Of a DNA stretch of 64,000 nucleotides, positions 54,219-63,492 are shown piece by piece. The stretch spans positions 28,950 to 92,949 of the forward strand of contig CAVRXS010000002.1 in NCBI GenBank assembly GCA_963725275.1. The letters run 5' to 3'. The notes under the pieces are model-generated. The model was given only the letters and a program-made list of their open reading frames with translations, was not told the DNA's origin and did not search any database. Source of the DNA: Bog-756 sp963725275 (GTDB lineage: Bacteria > Actinomycetota > Acidimicrobiia > Acidimicrobiales > RAAP-2). Position numbers and translations under genes: made by a program. Position 1 is the stretch's first letter. Each line of letters starts with the position of its first letter.

Positions 54219-54326
54219 GGCAGTGGCGTACCAGTTCCCCAGGGCCGTTGTCGGGTCCTCGACTGCGTGCATGACGGGTTGCTTCACTCGATCGAGCAGC
54301 TTCTTGGTGCCATGGATCGTGTACAC
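54219..54326 (-). pseudogene. DUF6933-like gene, 5' part
   Basis: A GTG at 54326 opens VYTIHGTKKLLDRVKQPV and runs to LGNWYATA, 36 codons ending in the target duplication (54219-54224). It then runs into the IS and stops. It is the missing N-terminus of 50728-51120. Confidence 0.85.
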
Positions 54327-54415
54327 GGGCACCAGTGTGCCTGTTTGAGTTGGCCGTGCAGAGTCATCCTCAAGTAGCCGAACTCCCGAGGCAGATACCA
54401 GGGCGGGCTCGCGAC

Positions 54416-54923
54416 GCTGAGCTTCCAGTACCGCGTAGCCTTGGCCACGAGCCGGCCGGCGTAGCCGCCGTCGGCGAAGACGTGGCGCAGCGAAGGACAG
54501 AGCTTGTGGACGCGCTTGAAGATCTCGGCCCCTCCGTCGCGGTCTTGGACCGACGCCGCGGTGACCATCACCACGAGCAGGAGCCCGAGCGTGTCGGTGA
54601 CGATGTGGCGCTTTCGGCCCTGCACTTTCTTGCCGCGTCATAGCCGCGGGTCTCGGCCCCCACGGTGTCGGCCCACGCAGCGACTGGGAGTCAACGATGC
54701 CAGCGCTCGGGGTGGCCTTGCGAGTCCCGCCGGCTCTCTTCTTCGACCTCGTGCGTACCTCGTCGCGCAGTGTGTCGTGCACCAGGTCGACGGTCCCGTC
54801 GTCACGCCAGGCGGCGAAGTACCGGTACACCGTCTGCCACGGCGGGAAGTCCGTGGGCAGCATGCGCCACGAGCAGCCGCTGCGCGTCACGTACAAGACG
54901 GCGTTGACGATCCGGGGCACGCT
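54416..54923 (-). pseudogene. IS5-family transposase remnant
   Basis: Fragments of an IS5-type transposase occur in shifted frames: PRIVNAVLYVTRSGCSWRML, DFPPWQTVYRYFAAWRDDGT, then GRKRHIVTDTLGLLLVVMVT and VFADGGYAGRLVAKATRYWK. The first 40 residues and the C-terminal catalytic part (after KLS) are absent and the frame changes at least twice near 54630-54690. No inverted ends are visible. It is a dead relic upstream of the split DUF6933-like gene. Confidence 0.8.
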
Positions 54924-55028
54924 CCGGAAATTGCCTGCCCACTACCGGCACTTACATGGGTGATCCGCCACCTGGACTGACCATCCGGGGACCCTTCTTC
55001 GGATGGAAGTCCGACAAGGAGGTGTGCG

Positions 55029-56066
55029 GTGGTGTGGTGTCCGTCGTTTCAGAGCCGTGTTCGCGCAGACGGTATGCGCGAGTACCGGGTCGGCCACGAG
55101 CTGGTCGACGAGTTCTTGGAGTTCGCTTCGGGGCGCGCCCGACCAAGCACCGTGAGGGCCTACGCCCATGACCTGAGTGTGTTCTTTGGAATCATCCGCA
55201 AGGAGCCAAGGGACGTGACTTCCAAGGACGTCCTGCGCTTCGTGACCGAACAGCGGCGCCCGAGGGAAGGTGCCGAGAATGTCGTCCGGATCTCCGACGG
55301 CGGCTCGGGGTTGTCAACCTCGACCATCAAGCGACGGCTCGCCGCGGTGTCCAGCCTCTATGGGTACCTCGTCGTCAGGGGCGACGCCGGTGTGGTGACC
55401 AACCCAGTTCCACGGGGTCTGCCCACCCGGCGCAACCGGCACCGGGGTGAGACCGGTGCACCACTGGTGCGCGGGGTGCGCCGTTTGCCGCGCATCTTGA
55501 ACCCCGATGAGGTCGAGGCGCTTCTGGCGGCGCTGCGCACCGACCGGGACCGAGCCATGGCCCAGGCCATGCTGCTCGGCGGCTTGCGTCGTGGTGAGGT
55601 GATTGGCCTCCGACTCGAGGACCTTCGGCTCGGTGAGTGGCGCGTCTTCATCGCAGACGGCAAAGGAGGACACCAACGCCTGGTGCCGATCTCGCCCACC
55701 TTCTTCGCCACGGTGGCCGACTACATGAACAAGGAACGACCGCCTGACGCCCCGACTGATCGGCTCTTCGTCTCGCTCAAGGGTCAGAGACGGGGGCGGC
55801 CGCTCTCGGCTGAAGGGATCATCGAGATTTTCAGCGCAGCCCGGGAGCGGGCCGGACTTGCCCACGGCACGTGCCACGAGCTCCGCCACACCTGTTTCAC
55901 CAGATTGCGCGAAGCGGGCATGGCCATTGAGGCCGTCCAGGCCCAGGCTGGCCATCGCTCCATCGCATCGACCCGGATCTATCTGCACCTCAGCATTGAC
56001 TGGCTGGCTGAGGAGTACCGCAAGGCCATGGAGGCCCTCGGGGCATCGACGGAGGTGGCCCGATGA
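55029..56066 (+). CDS. Tyrosine recombinase, first of an overlapping pair
   Basis: This is a 345-residue integrase. The GTG at 55029 has a consensus AAGGAGG 6 bases upstream. The N-terminal core-binding domain includes GRARPSTVRAYAHDLSVFF and STIKRRLAAVSSLYGYLV. The catalytic domain has Arg in LLGGLRRGEVIGLRL, HELRHTCFTRLREAG, AGHRSIASTRIYLH with the nucleophile Tyr. All key residues are present, so it looks active. Its stop overlaps the next start (ATGA). Confidence 0.93.
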   Translation: MVWCPSFQSRVRADGMREYRVGHELVDEFLEFASGRARPSTVRAYAHDLSVFFGIIRKEPRDVTSKDVLRFVTEQRRPREGAENVVRISDGGSGLSTSTIKRRLAAVSSLYGYLVVRGDAGVVTNPVPRGLPTRRNRHRGETGAPLVRGVRRLPRILNPDEVEALLAALRTDRDRAMAQAMLLGGLRRGEVIGLRLEDLRLGEWRVFIADGKGGHQRLVPISPTFFATVADYMNKERPPDAPTDRLFVSLKGQRRGRPLSAEGIIEIFSAARERAGLAHGTCHELRHTCFTRLREAGMAIEAVQAQAGHRSIASTRIYLHLSIDWLAEEYRKAMEALGASTEVAR

Positions 56067-57340
56067 ATGCCCTGCCGAAGTCATCAGAAACCCCGTCACC
56101 GTGGTGGAGCACGTTGGAGTTTCCCTGGGACGAGACCGCCCGCCTGGCTCCAGTGATGGTGGCCACCATGGCCTCCTACCTGGACCAACTGGGTGTCTCG
56201 GCCCGTCCGAGCACGGTCGGGGCCGCCGAGCAGGCACTGCGTCACTTCGCAGGCCAGGTGACCGAGGCCGATCCGACGTGCATCTCCATGGGCGGTGTCG
56301 AACGCCGCCACATCGAGACTCACAAGCTCTGGTTGGTCGCTCGGCCGGGCAAGGCTGGAAAGCCACTCTCCGCCGTCACCATCCGCAACCGACTCGGAAC
56401 ACTGCGCACCTTCTTCGAGCGACTGCGGGACTGGGACTACGACGACGCTCCGAGCCGGACGTTGATTTTCCCCGGTGACTTCCCCCAAGCCGACGAGCCG
56501 CTGCCGAAGTTCCTCGACGACCCGACCATGGAGAAGTTCACCGCCGCTCTGGCGAGCGATCCGAACCCGCGTCGGCGGCTCATGGTCGAGATCTTGGCCC
56601 AGACCGGCATCCGAGTAGGCGAACTCGCCGGACTCGACGATAAGGCAGTGACACAGCTCGGCGACACGATGTCGCTCCGCATCCCGGTCGGCAAGCTGCA
56701 CAACGACCGCTACGTGCCGCTGTCCCCCGAGCTTGCACGACTGATCGCTGACTACCAGAAGTTGCGAGGTCCGAGCCGCTCGGGACGCCTCGTTGAACGT
56801 GACGACGGTCAACCTTTCGATCGGCGCACCATCCATCGCTACGTCGAGCGGGTGGCCAAACGGGCCGGCGTCGGTCACGTCCATCCCCATCAGCTCCGCC
56901 ACACGCTGGCCACTCGAATGATCAACCGGGGCATGAGCCTCGAAGCCATCGCCGCGCTCCTCGGACACCGCTCTATGCGCATGACGCTGACCTACGCACG
57001 CATCTCCAATCGCACGGTGGCCGAGGAGTACTTCCGGGTGACCCAGGCCGTCGAAGCGAGCTACGAGACCGGCGAGCCGCTCCCGGCCAGCATCGAAGGC
57101 GCCAACATGCGACGGATCGCCGCCGAGCATCGACGCCTATTGGGCAACGGTCACTGCACCCGACCGGCCGGGCTCGACTGCAGCTTCGAGTCCATCTGCG
57201 AACGGTGCGGCTTCTTCGAGACCGGTCCCCAGTTCCTAACCATCCTTCGGCGCCAACGCGATGACGCCGTCGGCCACGGTCAAGAGGACAGAGCTCAGCT
57301 CCTCGAGGGCTTCATCGACGACATCGACTCCGGGGCCTGA
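56063..57340 (+). CDS. Tyrosine recombinase with C-terminal Cys cluster, second of the pair
   Basis: This is a 425-residue integrase. N-terminal SAM-like domain VATMASYLDQLGVSARPSTV; catalytic Arg in AQTGIRVGELAGLD, HQLRHTLATRMINRG and LLGHRSMRMTLTYARIS. After the catalytic domain a Cys-rich stretch (CTRPAGLDCSFESICERCGF) resembles the tail seen in one member of multi-recombinase transposons such as RIT-type elements. Translational coupling with the first recombinase implies they work as a pair. Confidence 0.93.
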   Translation: MNALPKSSETPSPWWSTLEFPWDETARLAPVMVATMASYLDQLGVSARPSTVGAAEQALRHFAGQVTEADPTCISMGGVERRHIETHKLWLVARPGKAGKPLSAVTIRNRLGTLRTFFERLRDWDYDDAPSRTLIFPGDFPQADEPLPKFLDDPTMEKFTAALASDPNPRRRLMVEILAQTGIRVGELAGLDDKAVTQLGDTMSLRIPVGKLHNDRYVPLSPELARLIADYQKLRGPSRSGRLVERDDGQPFDRRTIHRYVERVAKRAGVGHVHPHQLRHTLATRMINRGMSLEAIAALLGHRSMRMTLTYARISNRTVAEEYFRVTQAVEASYETGEPLPASIEGANMRRIAAEHRRLLGNGHCTRPAGLDCSFESICERCGFFETGPQFLTILRRQRDDAVGHGQEDRAQLLEGFIDDIDSGA

Positions 57341-57356
57341 ATGTGCTTCGATGTCC

Positions 57357-58382
57357 TCAGCCCAGGTCCCGTGGATCACCCATGTAATCGCACTTTAATG
57401 GCACGTCCCGTTCGGAATCCGCAGCGACAAAGTGGGGCGTTATCGCTCTGGAGGCGACCAGCATGGCCTTCGTCTGGGCTATGACTAACGCAGGGTTCTC
57501 CGTTTGAATGAAGTGCCCGCTATGGGTGTTGGTGATCTGCCTACCACCGAGGCTCTGGGCCAGCAATGTCTGAGCCTTGACCCATCCCGGGTGAGACTTA
57601 GGGGTATCACCGTCCCCCAAGAAATCGATTGGCTTGTCGGAGGTCAGGACGACTGTTGGAACCGTCTTCACCGGTGGGAGGGTGGAAAGAAAGGCAATGC
57701 TGGAGGGGTAATCCGGTCGCTCACCGGTGGGGTTCTTGGCCCCGCTATCGGCGATTGTCCGAATCCACGCGCTCCAGACGTCTGGGGGCAACACCGCTTG
57801 CAAGTATTGCGAACCGGGATCGATCAGCACCATGCCATCCAGTTGGTTCCGGTAGAGGCGGTCGTAGGTTGTGGCGATCAAACCACCCCAGGAGTGTGCC
57901 ACCAATAGGTACGGTGGTGACACGCCAGCGACTTGTAGCGCATCGTGGAGGGTACGGGCGTCACCCTGCGCCGTTGTCGGTTGCGGTATTGCGCTCGAAC
58001 GCGAAGGCGAGTCGTCGAAGCCGGTCGTTCCTGGTCGATCGTAGGAGCACACGCGGGTGACCTTCGCCAGCTGTGGTTCTACCGCCTGAGGGCTCTTTTG
58101 TGGCGGGTGAACAGTATCTGTGGTGTCCCCCACATAGTCCCAGCTCGCGGACGAGACACCTGCCCCTGAGATGAGAACGATCGTCGGAGAGCCGCGGCCC
58201 ACGCAATGGACGAAGACACCGTGACCGTCCACTGGGAACACCTTTGCAAAGTCGACGGACGGTGCCGTTGTGACTCCCGCCGACTGAGCCGGACCGGATA
58301 ATCCGATCATGCCAACGACCACGCTCAGGAATGCGATGGCCGAGACGACGGCTCTAGAGATCGAGACGTCAGGAGGATTCAT
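57357..58382 (-). CDS. Exported alpha/beta hydrolase
   Basis: About 341 residues from ATG 58382, with a signal peptide (AVVSAIAFLSVVVGMIGLS, cleavage near SAGVTT). The hydrolase core has IVLISGAGVSSASW (oxyanion), CSYDRPGTTGFDDSP, nucleophile elbow VAHSWGGLIA, MVLIDPGSQ and His in THSGHFIQTENP. The only good ribosome-binding site (AAAAGGAG) precedes a six-codon frame that overlaps this start, so translation may be coupled. A TTG at 58388 is an alternative start. It converges on the recombinase pair with a 16-base gap. Confidence 0.85.
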   Translation of the reverse strand: MNPPDVSISRAVVSAIAFLSVVVGMIGLSGPAQSAGVTTAPSVDFAKVFPVDGHGVFVHCVGRGSPTIVLISGAGVSSASWDYVGDTTDTVHPPQKSPQAVEPQLAKVTRVCSYDRPGTTGFDDSPSRSSAIPQPTTAQGDARTLHDALQVAGVSPPYLLVAHSWGGLIATTYDRLYRNQLDGMVLIDPGSQYLQAVLPPDVWSAWIRTIADSGAKNPTGERPDYPSSIAFLSTLPPVKTVPTVVLTSDKPIDFLGDGDTPKSHPGWVKAQTLLAQSLGGRQITNTHSGHFIQTENPALVIAQTKAMLVASRAITPHFVAADSERDVPLKCDYMGDPRDLG

Positions 58383-58399
58383 GCGCAACGAACATCCAT
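58379..58399 (-). other. Six-codon leader frame overlapping the hydrolase start
   Basis: ATG GAT GTT CGT TGC GCA TGA follows AAAAGGAG at 5-6 bases and its stop overlaps the hydrolase ATG (ATGA). A translated leader peptide (MDVRCA) with coupling is plausible. Confidence 0.4.
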
Positions 58400-58627
58400 G
58401 TAGTTCTCCTTTTCAATAGAAGGCACCGTCCCCGCTCAGACGGTTCAGGACCTGCTACGAACCTGGTCAACCCTGACCTTGCTCCGTCACCGGTTCGACA
58501 CGAACGATCCCAGCGGATCGCCGTCCTCGTCGCCGAGTTCTTCATGGCTGCGGCGCGAAGCGTTGGCTTCAACCAGCTTGCTTCGGTCGTTAGACCTTCG
58601 ACGACGAGGACGTCCAAGATTCGAGGC
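58383..58627. other. Gap between two exported hydrolase genes
   Basis: Besides the leader frame and ribosome-binding site there is nothing recognisable in these 245 bases. The stretch just upstream of 58400 is less GC-rich and may hold a promoter. Confidence 0.4.
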
Positions 58628-60109
58628 TCAATCTTGTGCCGGCAAGCCCGTATAACTGGGAGCGATGGCTTGAGCGGGCGTTAACCCGAAGCCGATGTTG
58701 GGGCCATAGACATCCATGGCGAGTGCCTGGAACATCCGAGTGGGCGTGACGGCATTGGGCTGCTTGGTGGATACGACCTCGATGGTCGTGTGGCGGGAAG
58801 GCGAGTACATGGTGATCGATTCGTAGCCAGGGAAACTGCCTTCTTTGCCAATGAACCCCCCGGACTCAACAAAGCCCAGTCCTTGGAACCACCGGCCGGG
58901 ACCGTTGTAGTCGTCGGAGAAGGCGTAGGGGATCATGTCCTGTTGTGCCTCTTTCCAGACCGCCGGCTTGAGCAGGGCACCGGTTCCGAGCGCTTGAGAC
59001 CAGACGTGCAGGTCCGACAGCGTGGAGACCATCCCGCCGGACGCCCCGACGCACGACTGATGCAAGACGGTGGCATCATCTGAGGCAACCCCCGGCGCCT
59101 GGGTGGACAAGACCCCTCCGGTGCCGTACCCGCGAGTGAAGGGCACACTCAGACCGTTCCCCGAGGTGGGAAGCAGGGTGCGGTGCAGGCCCAGGGGTCG
59201 GGCGATGCGCTGCTGGATCGCCGTGCTCACGTCCTCTCCCGTCACCAACTCCACGACCCGCCCCAGGAGGTCGTACCCGTAGTTGCTGTAGGACCACTTG
59301 GTGCCAGGAGGTGAAAGTGGAGCCTGCGCCGCGCCGGCCGCCAGCACATCCGCTTCAGTGCATCCGGTGGCCAGCTTGTTCACGTTGGCCTCCTCGACGA
59401 GGAAGCCGGTTTGGAGACCACTGGTCATGTTGAGGAGCTCTCGGATTGTGATCTGGTTCCCGTTGGGCACTCCTGGGACCCACTTGGAGATATGGTCGTC
59501 GAAGGACACCTTGCCCTCGCCGATCAACTGAAGAATGAGATCGGCGGTGAAGGCCTTGGTCTGACTGGCGATCTTGAACTGCATGTCGGTACGAAGTGGC
59601 TCCCCGGTGGTGAGGTTGGCCACACCGTCCGCACGGACAAACGTTCCCATTGGGCTCCAGATGCCGACCAGCACGCCAGGAGTGTTAGCGGCGACTTTGA
59701 ACTGACGGACGGTCTGCTGGACCTTGGCCAGTGTCGATGCCGGGAGTGGTGCACCTGCCGTCCCACGGTTCGACTTCGACGGTGTGCCGGAGGCGCTGGC
59801 CGTGCACGCAGAGGCAGCTAAGCCTACGACGAGGATCAGGATGCCGATCTTTCCCCCGTTGCGCTCGTGACCACCCGTGTCCCGGCCACCGCTGCGTCCG
59901 CTCTGCCGACCAACCCCAACACGATGGCGGAGCGGCCGAGGGCGACCACCGAATTGCGACGATTCGGACACTGCAACTGTCACTCGGTCCATTGGTCCTC
60001 TCCTCTTGTGCTTGACGATCTCGACGGTCTTAGGTTCCTTGGGCGATTCGGTCATGGCTCTCTGTCTCCAGTTCTCAACGGTCTCAGGTGCCCTGGGTGA
60101 TTCGGTCAT
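58628..60109 (-). CDS. Beta-lactamase-related serine hydrolase (class C fold), lipoprotein-like
   Basis: This is a 493-residue protein. A long basic N-region, whose first 37 residues contain an 18-residue duplication, precedes IGILILVVGLAASAC, a lipobox-like signal. The hydrolase domain has the class C/DD-peptidase motifs: KIASQTKAFTADLI (SxxK), WSYSNYGYDLLGRVVELVTG (YxN) and KEGSFPGYESIT near the C-terminus in the place of the third motif. It may cleave esters or D-peptides rather than beta-lactams. Starts at 60109, 60055 and 59992 are all possible; the first has GAGGGCC just upstream. Confidence 0.85.
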   Translation of the reverse strand: MTESPRAPETVENWRQRAMTESPKEPKTVEIVKHKRRGPMDRVTVAVSESSQFGGRPRPLRHRVGVGRQSGRSGGRDTGGHERNGGKIGILILVVGLAASACTASASGTPSKSNRGTAGAPLPASTLAKVQQTVRQFKVAANTPGVLVGIWSPMGTFVRADGVANLTTGEPLRTDMQFKIASQTKAFTADLILQLIGEGKVSFDDHISKWVPGVPNGNQITIRELLNMTSGLQTGFLVEEANVNKLATGCTEADVLAAGAAQAPLSPPGTKWSYSNYGYDLLGRVVELVTGEDVSTAIQQRIARPLGLHRTLLPTSGNGLSVPFTRGYGTGGVLSTQAPGVASDDATVLHQSCVGASGGMVSTLSDLHVWSQALGTGALLKPAVWKEAQQDMIPYAFSDDYNGPGRWFQGLGFVESGGFIGKEGSFPGYESITMYSPSRHTTIEVVSTKQPNAVTPTRMFQALAMDVYGPNIGFGLTPAQAIAPSYTGLPAQD

Positions 60110-60125
60110 GGCCCTCGGTCTCCAG
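60018..60125. repeat. 54-bp tandem duplication inside the hydrolase N-terminus
   Basis: Two diverged copies, 60018-60071 and 60072-60125, each encode on the minus strand MTESP followed by a Pro-x-TVE segment. The period keeps the frame and duplicates a possible start codon and its upstream region. Confidence 0.7.
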
Positions 60126-60435
60126 TGATCCGTTCAGTTCGCGCTGGCGGAGGGTCAGCACCACCTGGTTGGCGAACCTGGACACGAGTGCCGGATTGTC
60201 GAGCACGATGCCGTGCCCGCTGCGGGTGTCGCTGCTCCACTTCGTTCCCGTGCCGAGCTCTGCTACCTCAGGCTGCGCCTCGTGTTGGGTGTGTTCGATC
60301 ATGCTGGCAAACTAAGGCCGTGACCTCCGGTGGAAAGCCCGACGGGTGGATCGACTTATCGGCCGTGAATGCCACGGTGGACGCGTGAGAATCGATCGGG
60401 CGTTCGCCGCACCGTTCGTGTTCATGACCTCTACC

Positions 60436-61137
60436 TCAGTGGATGCCGAGACAACGGGAGAGCGCATCGACGTCGGCAGAGTCGAGCACGGCGTTGGCCA
60501 GTCCCCAGACTCCCTCGAAGATCTGGGGTGGTGCGCCGGCCCTCATCCCACCGAGCATGTCGGCTCGGTTGTCGATGTTCATCGCGGGCAGCATGACCGC
60601 CAGCGACCGGGCCATCTGATCGGGCGGGATGCTCGAGACGATGGCTCGATGGATGTCCTCGACTGCCTCGGGACCGATGGCACGCTCCAGCGCGGGCAGC
60701 ACGATCCGTTCCTCAACGTCCTGGTGGGCGAGGTACACGCCGGTGAAGTCGGCGAGCTCCAGGTAGAGCCGGTGGACCGTTTGAGCGCGGAGACCTTTTG
60801 GGACTCGACCAAACTGTCAACCAGCGCGATCAACTCGATCTCACGAGCCGAGACGAGTTCGTGGTCGGCCTCAATACGGGCCGCCAGGTCAGGAAGATTG
60901 ACCTCTAGTACCGGCTGGATCGCCTTGTCCTCGTGCTCGGCGTGACCTTCCAGCATCGTCCACTACGGCACGAATGTGGACCGCGAGCTCCTGTTGCACG
61001 CCGTCGCTGACCGGGTCGATGCGGCCGGCCTGGCCGGTAACGGCAAAGAGTTCGGCGCGGATCCCCTTGTGGACGTCGCGGTAGAGGTGGGCCGCGACGT
61101 TGGTCTCGATCGCGCCGGCTTGGTTGGTGACGGTCAT
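60436..61137 (-). pseudogene. Hemerythrin-domain protein with two frameshifts
   Basis: From ATG 61137 (AGGAGG 7 bases upstream) the protein reads NVAAHLYRDVHKGIRAELFA, then in a second frame EGHAEHEDKAIQPVLE and RIEADHELVSAREIELIAL, and in a third VHRLYLELADFTGVYLAHQD with VEERIVLPALERA. His and Glu/Asp residues in H-x-x-x-D-x-H, GHAEHED, ADH and HQDVEE fit the di-iron site. The frames change near 60955 and 60785. The corrected protein is about 230 residues and would bind oxygen or sense redox. A good ribosome-binding site suggests it is still expressed. Confidence 0.82.
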
Positions 61138-61259
61138 TTGGTGTCCTCCTGGTGAGTGGCCCGGTCATCTGGGCAGCACGTTTGACGTTGGTTCTATTGT
61201 GAGGAAGTCCTGAGGGGTCCGTTCCTGAAAGACGCGTAGCCGAATGCTAAAAAGTCCTT

Positions 61260-61670
61260 ATGGTGGGTAACTTTCAGCCGGGAACCGCTCTCGAGGGCCC
61301 GGTGGCAGACCTGCTGGCGGACCGGTACGCACTGATCGTCGGACTCGTCGGAGCGGACGGTCACCCCTACGCCACCCGTGGGTGGGGTTTGACCGTGCTG
61401 CCAGGTCCCCTGGCCCAGTTCCGCCTCGTGCTCAGCAGCGATGACGGTCCGCAGGTCAGCACCGATCGCGAGGGCCATCTACTGGCAGTAACTGCGGCCG
61501 ACCCCCGTACCTTGCGGGCCGTGCAGTTCAAAGGTCGGACCGGGCCGGCCGAGGCCGCCACGACCGATGATCGGGCCGCGGTGGTCCGCTTCTGCCAATC
61601 GTTCTTCGGTGTGGTGGAAGAGGTGGAAGGCACCGATCGCGCACTGCTCGAACGCCTCGTTCCAGCGTGA
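61260..61670 (+). CDS. PNPOx-like split-barrel protein
   Basis: This is a 136-residue protein that resembles flavin-binding split-barrel (pyridoxamine-phosphate-oxidase-like) domains: LLADRYALIVGLVGADGHPY, TRGWGLTVLPGPLAQFRLVL and TLRAVQFKGRTGPAEAATTD. It lacks a clear ribosome-binding site. It may bind FMN, F420 or haem. It sits 88 bases before the related but larger PNPOx-GAF protein, suggesting that the two work together. Confidence 0.65.
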   Translation: MVGNFQPGTALEGPVADLLADRYALIVGLVGADGHPYATRGWGLTVLPGPLAQFRLVLSSDDGPQVSTDREGHLLAVTAADPRTLRAVQFKGRTGPAEAATTDDRAAVVRFCQSFFGVVEEVEGTDRALLERLVPA

Positions 61671-61757
61671 CTTTGTCGCCTGTACGGTGGCGATCGAGTC
61701 GCTCTACGACCAGGCGCCGGGGCCGGGGGCAGGGGCCGAGCTACCCGGACGACATCC

Positions 61758-63153
61758 GTGACCGGCCCCAATGCCGCCCAAACGCCGTCGCTTCAGGACC
61801 TCAGACTGTGCTTCGAAGGAGCCATACCAGCGGTCGTGGTCACGGCCGCAGCAGACGGCGCACCGAATGTCACCTTCCTGTCGCGGGTGCGGTTCGTAGA
61901 CGACGAGCGCATAGCTCTGTCCAACCAGTTCTTTTCCAAGACCACCCAAAATCTGATCGAGAATCCTCGGGCCAGTGTCATGCTCATGGATCCGACCGAC
62001 TATGCCCAGTATCGGCTCGCGCTCGCCTTCGAGCGCACTGAGCGCCGAGGGGACGTGTTCGAGCTCCTGCGGGACGACGTCGCTGCCGTGGCTGCGATGC
62101 AGGGCATGCAGGGTGTGTTCAGGCTGCGTGGCGCAGACATCTACCGTGTCCTGGACATCGAGGTGGTGCCCGGTGCTCGGCCCGATGACCCTGGACCGGT
62201 TCCGGTGGAGGCGTCTGGGTCCCGGTTTGCTCCCGGGTTGCTGGCCGAACTGAGCTCACGCATGAGTCGCTGCGCCGATCTCGACACCCTTGTGACCACC
62301 ACTGTCGATGGCTTGGCCGAGCTGCTCGGGTACCCAAACTCAATGCTGTTGCTGTTGGACGAGAAACGTTCAAGTCTGTTCACGATCGCCAGTCGCGGCT
62401 ACGAAGCCGAGGGTGTCGGCTCGGAGGTCCCGGTCGGAGCGGGGGTCATTGGCATGGCTGCTGCCCAGTGCGCCCCGATTCGCCTCGGCAACCTCAGCCA
62501 ACTCAACCGCTACGGACAGACCGTTCGACATGCGTACGAGGCAACCGGCGATATCGCCCCCGGACATGAGATTCCCTTCCCTGGTCTCACCGGGACACAA
62601 AGTCGGGTGGCGGTGCCGGCCATGACCCACGGCCAACTGGTCGGGGTGCTGGTGGTGGAGAGTCGGACTCCGGTGGCATACACCTCTGACGACGAAGCGC
62701 TTTTGATGGTGGTCGCGACGCTGGTCGCCGGCCCCATTGACCCCCAGCCCGGTGCGGACGGGGGCACCTCGAGTGATCGGTCCAGCGCCGAAGGGGACCG
62801 CCGCACCCAGAGGGGGTCTGCCATCCGCCCGGGTGCGCTACTTCGCGGTCGATGGCAGCGTCTTCATCGACGGGGACTACCTGATCAAGGGAGTCGCCGG
62901 TCGTCTGCTGTGGTCCTTGCTCCAACAGTACGAGGGCGAGGGGCGTGTCGACTTCTCGAATCGGGAGGTCCGCCTCGACCCCTCCCTCGAGCTCCCCGAG
63001 TTTCGGGATAACTTCGAGAGCCGCCTCGTCCTCTTGAAGCGACGCTTGGAGGAGCGGCACGCCCCGATCCACGTCGAGAAGACCGGCAGGGGACGCTTCC
63101 AGCTCGTAGTCGAAGCCGAGCTCCACACTGAGTCCGTCCCCGTTCAAAGCTAA
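61758..63153 (+). pseudogene. PNPOx-like/GAF sensor protein with C-terminal winged-helix-like domain, one frameshift
   Basis: The first frame from GTG 61758 holds a PNPOx-like barrel (AIPAVVVTAAADGAPNVTFL, ALSNQFFSKTTQNLIENPRA) and a GAF domain (LDTLVTTTVDGLAELLGYPN, GVIGMAAAQCAPIRLGNL, QLVGVLVVESRTPVAYTSDD). The second frame contains VRYFAVDGSVFIDGDYLIKG and DFSNREVRLDPSLELP, ending at 63153, which looks like a DNA-binding or dimerisation module. The change is in the linker (about 62740-62830). The corrected protein of about 465 residues is a plausible flavin or redox sensor. Confidence 0.75.
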
Positions 63154-63286
63154 TTCCCTCTCCCGATCCGACATTGACACGACGTCCACGTCGAACAATG
63201 GGTTCGGCACTGACGCACCGCTCGTGATAACCAGCGATCAGGGCCCTCCATGCGACTTCATCCCTCACCTGGTGACCAAGGATGGT
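63154..63286. other. Short gap, nothing recognised
   Basis: These 133 bases between the sensor gene and the hydrolase remnant have no recognisable gene or signal. Confidence 0.35.
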
Positions 63287-63478
63287 CTATCGATCGTGCG
63301 TTGCGCATCCCTCTGCGAAGTGCTGGAGCAGGCCCCAGGTGGCTTGAGTCGGCTCCTCCTGTGGAAAGTGGCCGGCACCCGGTACGACGGCACCGGTGAC
63401 GTTTGTCACTCCGGCCTTCCGGAGTCCCACGACGTAGCTTTTGAGGGAACCACCCCGCTCCATCACGCCAGGATGCAA
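63287..63478 (-). pseudogene. C-terminal remnant of an alpha/beta hydrolase
   Basis: About 55 residues look like the end of an epoxide hydrolase- or dehalogenase-type enzyme: ERGGSLKSYVVGLRKAGV, VVPGAGHFPQEEPTQ with the catalytic His, and LLQHFAEG. No oxyanion or nucleophile region precedes it on this strand. It is a 3' fragment left by deletion or recombination. Confidence 0.6.
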
Positions 63479-63492
63479 TCGGCGTCACTCTC

